A stretch of 64,000 nt of DNA from Oscheius dolichura (Eukaryota; Nematoda; Chromadorea; Rhabditida; Rhabditidae): positions 2,728,001 through 2,792,000 of the forward strand of contig OW051492.1 in the NCBI GenBank assembly GCA_932521035.1. Reading direction: 5' to 3'. The notes under the pieces are model-generated. The model did no database searches. It worked only from the letters and a program-made list of their open reading frames with translations, and was not told where the DNA came from. Made by a program: the position numbers and the translations under genes. Numbering within the stretch: the stretch's first letter is position 1; every line of letters starts with the position of its first letter. Shown here in pieces: positions 41,945 to 51,799 of the stretch.

Positions 41945-43199
41945 ATGAAATTCGTTTGTCTTCTTGCTCTTATCGGCTCTTCCCTGGCAGCTCCAGTTTT
42001 CTCTGATTATGGTGAAGAGGGAAATTTCGAGCCTTCACCAGGCTCAACAGACGAATTCCCTTTTTATGGACAAGAAGGCGGCGAGAACCAAGGAAACCAA
42101 GGACAGCAAGGAAATAATGGTCTTTTTGGTGGCATGGACAGCACTCAAAATCCCGCTACCTTCCCTTTTAATGGTGGTCAACAGGGAGGAAATGGCGGCT
42201 CTCCCTTCGGGGGAATGATCCCAGATGGAAGTCAGGGCAACGGTCAATTTGGAAACAACGGATTCAACAACCAGAACGGCGGATTCAATGGCTTCAATGG
42301 ACAGCAAGGAACTCAAGGAAACAACAATAACGGGTTCCTTACTGGAAATCAGAATCCCTTTGGCGGACAGCAGCAGGGGAACAACGGTATCTTCGGAGGA
42401 AATCCCTTCAACGGTCCCACCACGGCTTCCTGGGCCGGCCAGCAAGGAAACGGCATCTTTCCGGGAAACAACGGCTTCAATAACCAGAATCCCTTCAACG
42501 GAGGAAATCAAGGAAATCAGGGAAACTTCAATAACAACGGCTTCGGTGGGAATCCGTTCTTCCCGGCTACCACTCCCTCCTTCGGACAACAGGGGCAAGG
42601 AGGATTTGGCGGCGCCGTGTCTGACCTCACTGGACCTTTGACTACCCTTCTTCAGGTAGTTTCTGCTTCTTTTTTTAATAGATCTTTTAGAACGTCCTTA
42701 ACACCCTGAGAAATCTTGTTAGCAGTGTAGGAAGCTCTCTTGGAAACAGTGGAACTGACTTTAGCAGTCTTGTCAGCCAGCTGCTGAACCCCAGCCTTCC
42801 CCAAGAACAGAAGCAGTCCCTTGTTCAGAACACTCTGAACGCTATCCAAGACCCAACTTCTAAGGTAATGTTCCAATTATTTATTCACTTTGTGAAAATT
42901 TAGACCAAGATGCAACAAGTAACGACCGCCCTTACCTCTGCCGCTGCCCAACTGCAGGGTCAGAACCAGCAGGTTCAACAAGCCGTCACCCAGATTCTTT
43001 CCCTCCCCTTCGACCAGCAGTCCAACCAACTTCCCAGCCAACAACAACAGAGCCAGGTTCAAAATATCGTCAGCGGATTGAGTCAACAGGACGTCGAAGC
43101 CGTCTTCACTGTCATGAACCGCTTCAATGTAGGGGTCTAATTGATTTTCCTCAATAATAACCATTTCAGGTCGATATCAACACGGCTGGTGCTCAATAA
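41945..43199 (+). CDS. Q: secreted Gly/Asn/Gln-rich protein with helical C-terminal domain
   Basis: Exons 41945-42655, 42691-42864, 42904-43128 and 43170-43199; 379 aa, all junctions phase 0. Signal peptide MKFVCLLALIGSSLAAP. Residues about 35-220 are low-complexity (NGGFNGFNGQQ, NPFGGQQQGNNG repeats). The rest is alpha-helical: LVSQLLNPSLPQEQKQSLVQ and QAVTQILSLPFDQQSNQLP, homologous to gene R. The C-terminal part weakly recalls the SXP/RAL-2 (DUF148) helical domain of nematode secreted proteins, by pattern only. TATAAAT at 41854 and a 5' UTR intron ending CCAG directly before the ATG match the G-gene design. Likely highly expressed. Confidence 0.8.
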
Positions 43200-43209
43200 G
43201 ACTACTGTA

Positions 43210-44000
43210 TATAACTATGGCATTTTGTACTATATTAATAAAGAATTCCTTTCTTAAAGCAGCCTGTCAAGAAAGTAGAAACTATTATAGGTTTCAGGAT
43301 ACGTGCGTGGTTTCCACCCATCAGAACACCGAGCCACATGGAATGACATTCTAACAATCTGGCTCGTTTCAGTTTTATAAAGGTTTATCCGTATTTTATT
43401 ACACCTTTATTTCGTCGCCCTAATATAGCGTATAGCGGCAATCATTAGTCTGTATAGATCTTGTTCTTCTGCAATTGCTTGCAGTCGACCAAGATCGAAT
43501 GCAGAATCAGAAAATATGAACTGTATACAAAGATTGTGTGTATGGAGCTGGTCGGGGGCTTTTTCTGTTATTTGAACGTGGAACGGGAGCTAAAACATAC
43601 TCATTTTTGATTTCCACTTTACCTCTAATATCTAGTCCTTAACGCACGTTAGGCTTCCACGCCGTGAATTCAAGCTACTAGGCTGTCTTTTGTCCCCATC
43701 TATGTCGAAGCGAACGCCCATTAACCTATAATTACCAAGAGGGTTGGATAAATACTTCACGATTTCACATTTTAACACGACAAGATGGCAAGAGTCCTTA
43801 TACAGCCATCTTCTGAGGCTAGACTCCTTCACGCCGGTACAGGACCATATTTTTCATTGGGAATGATGAATCATTGTCATTCGGGGTAGTGTTCACTATG
43901 ATTTCGAATATATTTCCATCATAGTCACACATGGTTCCAAAAATCAATACTCGCAATTCTTCGCGTCGTTCATTTCAGTTCCATTTGTCTTTCAGAACAG
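43210..44000. other. Intergenic, no gene recognised
   Basis: 3' flank of Q (AATAAAG signal near 43237) and 5' flank of S. Short ORFs only. An upstream non-coding exon of S may end near 43995 (TTTCAG). Confidence 0.4.
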
Positions 44001-44009
44001 CCCGACTCC

Positions 44010-45200
44010 ATGTGGCAAGCAGAAAAAGCTACTGCTTATGTTGACCTAACTGCGGCATCGTTTCGTTTGAAGCATCGTCGACGCTTACCAGTGAATCTAA
44101 GCCGGATTCCTGACCATCTCTGTGTGCAGATCATCGCTCAGGTCGTTTTACTGCCAAATAAACAAGCCAGTCTTTACAGAAGTCTCTTTTGTCGATGTTC
44201 AACCTCATTTCAGCCAATTCGAGATACAGTAACCTTGTGGAAACAGCGATTTCCGGAAATACGTGGTGTTCCTCCGTAATCTTCTTCAAAAACATAACAA
44301 GGTGGGAGGGAAGCTATTCTATGATTATAACAAGCACGTTCAGGTTGACCTGCTCACTTCTAGCAGTATGGAATTTCTGTTCCCATATTCGGTTTATTGT
44401 GATGATAGTTTCTATAAAAATATGCATTTGAACATGTGGGTCAATGCTGTTTTCCGATGGATTCGTCGGACCCGTCATCTAGTGCGGATTGACCGAAAGC
44501 TGGCTGAAGAAGTCTGCAAGAAGGAGATTGCCTTGGACCATATGCAGTCAGTTATCCGTCCACAAATCTCCACCTGGTTTCAGCTACCGTCCCATCAGTA
44601 TCCTCTGGGAGAAACAGTAGCGCCTCGGTCCCGGAAAGATATGTCTTCGGTCTATTTCTGATAAAATCTGGAGGGAGATTCTTGTAAAGGTATTTTTTCA
44701 CCCCATCACATAAGAGATTCGGATCAGGCTTCGGCTGTCTCCGCGGCTCGACTGGCAAGGACCAAATCCTCGGTAGCAAAAGTGTTGGAGGAATACATAG
44801 AATCAAATGTGGCTGTCCGGGTACTGGTTAAAATAGAGAGAACCATAGCAAAGGACATGGAATGCTCTTCCAGTGAAAAAAGACGCTGCTTTTACCACAA
44901 GATATCTCTATTTGAGGTTTGTCTCCCCACTATTTTCTTTTCTATTTGCAGAATGCCATTGATTCGTTTCATTTTCTTTGTTATTCAACATCGGCGGCGG
45001 ACAAAGCGGCAATTTGGGAGATGAAGCAGAAGAGGGATGATGATGGCTCACCAATAGGGTATATAGATGACATCTGCAAATCCCTCGGTTATGGGCCTGA
45101 TCTCTACGATATATATCATGCAGGCTTACGTCCACAGAAACCACCGGATTGTGGTTTTTACATAGATATTTTCTTAGCGTTGTATGGTTATAACATTTAA
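44010..45200 (+). CDS. S: F-box-like gene, with probable frameshift
   Basis: Exons 44010-44141, 44180-44576 (one unresolved 1-nt shift inside, near 44257), 44618-44683, 44715-44916 and 44952-45200. The N-terminus has an F-box-like segment (LPVNLSRIPDHLCVQIIAQ). The next exon (FNLISANSRYSNLVETAIS) aligns with T (63.6 kb); the following block (LLQKHNK, then FRWIRRTRHLVRIDRKL) also aligns with T, but in a frame shifted by one. The remaining exons are open to SLFE, CKSLGYGPDLYDIYHAG and stop. F-box proteins recruit substrates to SCF ubiquitin ligases; such genes are greatly expanded in nematodes. Either a young pseudogene or a base error. Confidence 0.5.
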
Positions 45201-45388
45201 TAAAACTGTTCGCACTATTACGATCCAAGTTCGGGTGATCATTTGAGATAGATACATAGGCAGAATTAAAACAAATATGGCGTAGCTTCTCATGTGGACC
45301 ATTTGAAACACCGAACAAATTTATTACACTTCCGTTATTAGCTTACAATAAGTTAACAGTATTCTGGTCATCGCCTCCCAGAATGAAA

Positions 45389-46074
45389 TTACTGTCTGTT
45401 GGCCTGATCAATCTGGCCCTTGAATGTGTTAAGGACATTTTCGACAGCCTGTTGCTCGACCTGGCTCAATCCCTTGAGAATATTCTGCAGTTGAGTCTGT
45501 TGCTGCTGGGGAGGAAGTTGACGGAACTGCTGGTCGAAGGCGAGGGTCACAATCTCGGAGACTGCCTTGCGAACGGCAGCCGACTGGTTCTTCAGCTGGT
45601 TGGAGACGTTGATCAGGGCGGTGGCCACTTGTTGAGCCTTCGACTGAATTTATCCCCTTTATTCACTTCTTCTAAACAATTACTAACCTTCACTGGCTCC
45701 TGGACATTCTTCAGGGCAGTCTGGACGAGTTTCTGTTTCTCTTCGAGGGAGAGGTCGGGATTGAGCAGCTGGTTGACGACTCCCTTGATGTCGTTGAGAC
45801 TGGCTCCGAGAAGTTTGGACAGGTCATCGACAATGCTCTTCAGAGAGGACAGAACTTGCTAAGGATCAAATTGAGATGAAAATATCAACGGGAATACCTG
45901 AAGAAGCTGGCTTACTGTGCCCGTAATAGGGTTTAGGAGGTCTCCAATTCCACCAAGAAGTCCTTGTCCACTCTGATTTCCATCAGTTCCCGGCTGTTGT
46001 TGAGTTCCCTGACTGTTCCATGGCCAGATGGCTGTGGTGGAAGCAACAATAGCGAGGAAAAGGATAACTTTCAT
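45389..46074 (-). CDS. R: secreted helical protein, paralogue of Q
   Basis: Exons 46074-45898, 45858-45688 and 45643-45389; 200 aa, all phase 0. Signal peptide MKVILFLAIVASTTA, short Gly/Gln-rich segment, then the same two helical exons as Q: VNQLLNPDLSLEEKQKLVQ and RKAVSEIVTLAFDQQFRQLP with QQQQTQLQNILKGLS. It lacks the long repeat region of Q. A TATATAAAAG box lies about 90 bp upstream (minus strand, near 46164-46173). Confidence 0.82.
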
Positions 46075-46199
46075 CTGAAAGGGAATTATTAGAGGGAAAA
46101 ACCGGAGGAGGTACCGTTGAAGAGGAGTAGCTGTGGTTGGCTGTCCAGTTATCTAGACTACTACTTTTATATGGGTCCTCTGATCCATGAACTGTTTAC

Positions 46200-46880
46200 T
46201 TTATTCTGATGAAAACATTGAACAATTCGTGGAAGCATTGTTAGCAAATAGGAAGGTCAGCCGGGATGGGGAGAGCAGGTGGACAGAGAAGGGAGGGTGG
46301 CTGGTACGGTTACTACGATGAGCTGATCCTAATAGTCTGAAAGGATCCTCAAACTGTTCTTTGGAGAGAACAATTAGAGGTAAAGATTTTCAAACTCTAG
46401 GGAAATCCCATATTTTATGTTTAAACAGATGTCCACACCTATGACTCAGCCTGAGAATAACAGACTTATTTTGAACGCTGTCTGTTGCCGGAAATCATGA
46501 AGAGGTCAAATATTAGTAGACCGATATATTCACTGTTTATTATTAGAGGGAGACGTTTCGCAGCTTTAGAAATTTTTCTTCGTAAAACCTAATTACATGA
46601 AGAACAACGAAAAACAAAGAATGGTGAAGATCTTTCAAACCTCCCGAAACCTTCAGTAGGAGGAAGATAGTGGTGATACTTTCCGGTGATATTTGTAATA
46701 AATAATTTGGAGTAATTATTGTTTATTAGAGGGAGGGAGGCTGGACAGAGGACTGCAGGGGGAATCCATCCTAACTCCGATCTCTGTTGTCCGTTATTCG
46801 TGCTTTACCCTAGTTGCTACAGAAGCTCCTAATGAAAGAAATGGTATAAAGAATAAAGATTGAATGTTTATTATTATTAG
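46200..46880. other. Intergenic between R promoter and G3
   Basis: No ORF with splice or start support. The right end shares the 3' flank of G2 and G3 (TTTATTATTATTAGGAGAGG). Confidence 0.4.
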
Positions 46881-46903
46881 GAGAGGGTTCCTCGATCCTG
46901 AAT

Positions 46904-47681
46904 TTAGAGTCCGAGACCGAAGGGAGTGACTCCGGGAAGAGAGCCACCACCGGTGATGGCGGGAAGACTGACGGGTCCGCCGGGAAGGGTCTGCTGGGGG
47001 ATGCCGGTGACGAGGGCGACGGGGCAGGCGGCTCCTCCGTTGAGTCCATCCTGAATTGGGGATAATGGGGGAGGGGAAGGGGATACTGACAGCAAGGGTC
47101 TGAAGGATCTGCTGGACCTGGGAGATCTCGCTCTGGGTGAGTTGGCCGACGATTTGGAGGATGATGGACAGCTGGGTCTGGGCAGGAGAAGTGGCGAAGA
47201 CGGGGTTGGTGAGGACTGAGATGAGCTGGATGACGGCAGTCTTGACGGGAGGAACGAGGCCGGGCAGCTGGTTGACGATGCATTGGACAGCAGAGACGAG
47301 GTTGTTGACGAGGCTCAGCACCTCGGGGGGAAGACCGAGACCCTGGAGGATCTGCTGGACCTGGGCAGAGTTGAGGAGGCCGTTGAGGAGACCATTCACA
47401 ATCACGGCCACGGCAACCAGGGCATCACGGGCAATATCGAGCACGGCCGCGAGGATGATGGCCACATTTTGGAGAATACCATCCAGAAGTTGTCCGAGAG
47501 TGCCGCCGAGGGTGTTCAGGATGCTGCCGAGGAGGGGCAGGTTGCCGACGAGGGGAAGACCGCCGCCGGATCCTCCGAGGATGGGGCCGAGCAGGGGCAG
47601 CTGCCCGAGGAGGTCGCCGACAAGGGGCAGGGAGAGGGCCGAGACGGAGGCCACCAGAGCGATCAGGAACAGGGCACGCAT
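46904..47681 (-). CDS. G3: near-identical copy of G1
   Basis: Exons 47681-47091 and 47050-46904; 245 aa. Differs from G1 at the C-terminus (VTPFGLGL instead of VTLPGLGL). Same intron, 5' UTR intron and TATAAAAGG box (minus strand, about 47776-47785). Upstream DNA is conserved for only about 100 bp before diverging from the other copies. Head-to-head with G4. Confidence 0.8.
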
Positions 47682-48289
47682 CTGAAGATATTCTTTTATT
47701 TAGAAGAAGAAAGAAAGGTTACCTTGGGAGGAGTTAGCCGGTAGAAGGCTGAGTGCTGTTCTGTTCCCGTCCTGTCCTTTTATAGTGACCGTAACTCTAC
47801 AAAGACCATCCCTCATTATTCAAATCGACGAGTTGAACCTTTTTGTCAAAAACACCTTTGTTTTGGTTTGATCCCTGTTATTGGATTATGCAAAACGGCC
47901 ATATCTGGAACCTGTGAGCGAGATTTAGAGAATCCCTACAACACTTTCCCTGATATGATCTGAAAAGAGGATAATGTCACCTCCAGTGGCAGCAGCTCTC
48001 CTTGGTCTCTAGCCATTCTCCAAAAAAAGTTTCTAACAAGGAAATGTTTTAACTTTAAGCGGACTTCATGACTCGAGACCTATACCGTTCGAAAGAGCGT
48101 TTTGGTAATAATCCAAATACGGTGGTGAATACATAAGTCAGACTGGGAAAGTTATCCATTTCACTTACGTCGAGGATGACCTGAAAAGTGAATGACTTTA
48201 ACTCGACATGGCTCTCCTTGATTCTATTATTAACACGGCCCAAGAGGGAAAGAGAGAGAGAGAGAGATACTGTAGGTGATAAGAGAGAA

Positions 48290-48470
48290 GACGGTGTTGA
48301 TACCTTATATACGGCTGTGATAACAATAGATAACAATTCCCTGCCATTTTCGGACACTCTAATCCAACCGGGCAGCTTCCGATTCAACGGAACAATTCTT
48401 GTGAATGTGACTCGCTTCGGGGTCTTCTGCTCTTCTGGGCACGTCTAATTCAATATGACAACTTCCGTTT
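48290..48470 (-). other. Possible coding exon of an unidentified gene
   Basis: After a TTGAATTAG acceptor the minus frame reads VTFTRIVPLNRKLPGWIRVS then ENGRELLSIVITAVYK and a GTATCA donor. A GA-rich microsatellite (about 48250-48268) follows in the presumed intron. The other exons cannot be assigned with confidence. Confidence 0.25.
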
Positions 48471-48826
48471 GAAATATTTCCTGCGCTAATTTCGAGGGGA
48501 CTTGCTTCTACTTCTTTGCCACTTTTGGTTAGCACAAAATTTTTAAATTTTTTAAAATCTTAAAAGACTATAGCTTTGCCTGTATTCTTGAAACCATCGG
48601 TCGGCTCCCTCCGCCAATTACCATATCCAATAACAGGGATCACTGGGGAAAAATAACCATTGTTTTGAACTGTTTGGCCATTTTGCATAAGCCTAATTCT
48701 GGTCTTTGTAGAGTTACGGTCACTATAAAAGGACAGGTCGGGAACAGAACAGCACTCAGCCTTCTACCGGCTAACTCCTCCCAAGGTAACCTTTCTTTCT
48801 TCTTCTAAATAAAAGAATATCTTCAG

Positions 48827-49604
48827 ATGCGTGCCCTGTTCCTGATCGCTCTGGTGGCCTCCGTCTCGGCCCTCTCCCTGCCCCTTGTCGGCGACCTCCT
48901 CGGGCAGCTGCCCCTGCTCGGCCCCATCCTCGGAGGATCCGGCGGCGGTCTTCCCCTCGTCGGCAACCTGCCCCTCCTCGGCAGCATCCTGAACACCCTC
49001 GGCGGCACTCTCGGACAACTTCTGGATGGTATTCTCCAAAATGTGGCCATCATCCTCGCGGCCGTGCTCGATATTGCCCGTGATGCCCTGGTTGCCGTGG
49101 CCGTGATTGTGAATGGTCTCCTCAACGGCCTCCTCAACTCTGCCCAGGTCCAGCAGATCCTCCAGGGTCTCGGTCTTCCCCCCGAGGTGCTGAGCCTCGT
49201 CAACAACCTCGTCTCTGCTGTCCAATGCATCGTCAACCAGCTGCCCGGCCTCGTTCCTCCCGTCAAGACTGCCGTCATCCAGCTCATCTCAGTCCTCACC
49301 AACCCCGTCTTCGCCACTTCTCCTGCCCAGACCCAGCTGTCCATCATCCTCCAAATCGTCGGCCAACTCACCCAGAGCGAGATCTCCCAGGTCCAGCAGA
49401 TCCTTCAGACCCTTGCTGTCAGTATCCCCTTCCCCTCCCCCATTATCCCCAATTCAGGATGGACTCAACGGAGGAGCCGCCTGCCCCGTCGCCCTCGTCA
49501 CCGGCATCCCCCAGCAGACCCTTCCCGGCGGCCCCGTCAGTCTTCCCGCCATCACCGGTGGTGGCTCTCTTCCCGGAGTCACTCTTCCCGGCCTCGGACT
49601 CTAA
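48827..49604 (+). CDS. G4: near-identical copy of G1
   Basis: Exons 48827-49417 and 49458-49604; 245 aa, same as G1 apart from silent changes seen by eye. The upstream 200 bp match G1 (CTATAAAAGGACAGG at about 48724), including the CCGCCAATTACCAT segment. The 3' flank (CCCCTTCTAATAAGAATAAT) is like G1, whereas G2 and G3 share another 3' end, so two subtypes exist. Confidence 0.8.
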
Positions 49605-49639
49605 ATCCTCGAACCCCTTCTAATAAGAATAATAAAACC

Positions 49640-50180
49640 TTTTCTGTACTCTCAAAAGATATTTCGACAGACACCCCGTTGCCTTTCGACTGCGGATTCC
49701 AGTCACTGAGTCACTTGGCGCCGTCATTACGCGGACAGCTGTGTTTTGCCAACATTTGCCATTGATTCTCTTCACTCTGTTCGGTTTCTTCCGCACTTTT
49801 CTTCATCCTTTCCCTTATCCCCCATTTATATAATTACGAAAAAGTTAAATAGTCCGATGAGTCATCCTCCCCGAGTAGTTTGACCTTCTGTTTACAGGCA
49901 GGTGACCGCTTGTTTCCCCTGCGATACACCACGTTTAAAGGAGGAAATTGCTGTAATTTGTGATGTTTCGTGGCAATTTGGTCAATTTTCTTGGATTATT
50001 CCCGCTAATTGTGATGGCTGTCTTTAAAAAGAGGCTAAAGAATCGTTTCCGTCTAGAATTATGCCCTCTACCGGTATTTTAGAAAGTATTCCACATTTTC
50101 CTTCCCTCTACTGATATTTTTGATTATTCAGGGCCGTATTCTTCTTTTTAATTTTATGTTTAATGCTTTCTTTCCAGTAA
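49640..50180. other. Intergenic, no gene recognised
   Basis: 3' flank of G4 and 5' flank of U; no supported feature. Confidence 0.4.
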
Positions 50181-50190
50181 AATTGAGAAA

Positions 50191-50768
50191 ATGGTACAAA
50201 GCGCCGATCTGACGCTGATAATTATCCTCGCCACCACTACAATGGCTATTTCGAAAATAACTGAACCATCAGGTACAGTCCTCCTTCTTTTTATTCTTTT
50301 CTCCATTTCTAGAGCAAAAAAACTGGCCAGATTTCCTCCTCCCGCCGTCGAATGTCCAATATATCAATGGGGAATTCATCACCTCGCCGGACAGGGGAGA
50401 ACTTGTCGAACTGACCGGAGTCAAAGCTGCTTGTGTAAACAGTGAGTCGGCTCGTTTTTAGCCAAAAAAAGAGGCCTTTTTCAGCTGCTCAACCGGAAGA
50501 AGAAGGGGCAAAAGTACGAAAATTGGGCGATACTGAAGGTTAGTTCAGGGGGGTGGAAGAAAATGAGCAAGGGGGCTCAAAAGGAGGCCAGAATTCGAAG
50601 CAGCGCCCCTCTGGATTGTTTTCTTTTTTACCAATCGCTTCGGGACCTTTCTGTTTTTCAGCCGAAGATCTGCCCGCCAAGACGCGAGTCTTCAACGACA
50701 CGACGCCATTCAATGGAACCGAAGTCGAGGAGGAAGTCTTCAAAAAAGAAGAATTCAAACTGTGCTAG
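50191..50768 (+). CDS. U: 123-residue secreted protein
   Basis: Exons 50191-50272, 50313-50441, 50485-50538 and 50662-50768, all phase-1 junctions. Signal peptide (LTLIIILATTTMA), then a polar acidic chain with NWPDFLLPPSNVQYINGEF, a single Cys mid-chain and a final Cys (KLC). Two N-glycosylation sequons (NDTT, NGTE). No known domain. Convergent with V. Confidence 0.68.
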
Positions 50769-50955
50769 GATAACTGTACTAACTGCTTCATTATGTACAA
50801 AAATATTCATTATGTACAAAAATAAACTGGGCTATAATTATTAAATTATTTGTAGAAGATCGGGGGGAAGGTTGAGAGACGCACAAAGGGGATATATTGA
50901 GACTAGAGATCGGGGACACATTGTACAGGAGCGGGATAGAAGGACGGGGGAAGAC

Positions 50956-51790
50956 TTATTCATAGATGCAGATGGCGGTGTTCCTGTGGCAGAGCCAGTC
51001 CTTCAGACCGGCGTCGTCGTCCGTGTGCTGATTGCAGCAGTCCATAATTCCCTCGTTCTTGTATAGAGGATAGTGATATTCTCGGCAGTGGGTGTTGCAC
51101 TGCTCGACGAATTTGCGATGCCATGCTCCGGCTGAAAAGAGTATTATAAAGCTTTGGCAATAGAGAAAGTCTTCCCCTTTCGAAATGGATGTCTGCCCGT
51201 GTTCTGCCGGCATTTGCCAGCTCTTCACACGGTCGTAAATTGCGGGAAAGGCTTACAAATGCGGGCAATGGCAAGTCTCAGGCGGCAAAACTATCCTACG
51301 GCCACAAAAGAGCGGATACCGAAACTAAGCACCCCATTTAAAGAAAGAACCCGTCATGAAAATTAGGATAGTGCTCCATTTTTGTCTATTTATCTGCTCC
51401 AAAAACGGGCTAATCATTTTTCAATAAAACCCCTCCCTGTTTTTATCTCTTCCTCCGGTGTTTGGCCCCTTATTCCCAGAAGAAGAAAAAACCGTTTTTG
51501 AAATGGTTCCCATGCCCCCTCAGTTCCTTTTAGCATGTCCGTTTCTCTGGGTTGAATCATGTCGCTTTTTCAGAGGCGCGCGCCCCTCTCTGAATCATCC
51601 ACGCATTTGACCGCCACTGTTGCAAAAAGCTTCCTTCCTGGGGTCGGGTCACTCTTGCGCATTTGCAGGTGCCATCCCTTTGCTAGGGCCATCACGCCAC
51701 CTTGCAAAGATGGAATAAAAAAGAGGAGAAGAACTTACTGGCTGCACCGAGAGCAATGGTCATGAGGAGGACAGCAAAGAGAAGTTTCAT
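50956..51790 (-). CDS. V: small secreted cysteine-rich peptide
   Basis: Exons 51790-51739 and 51131-50956, phase 1; 75 aa. Signal peptide MKLLFAVLLMTIALGAA, then about 57 residues with six Cys in the pattern C-x3-C-x15-CC-x14-C-x6-C and no prepro-cleavage site visible. The CC pair and three-disulphide layout resemble peptide-hormone or defence-peptide folds, but the spacing fits no family I can name (not ShK, not insulin). The intron is about 600 nt, long for this locus. Confidence 0.68.
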
Positions 51791-51799
51791 TCTTCTGGC

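Noticed and set aside
42044-42641. 184-codon minus ORF and 138-codon plus ORF overlapping gene Q exon 1
   Set aside because: Low-complexity shadows of the GGA/CAA/AAC repeat; the true frame has a signal peptide and splices to helical exons shared with R.
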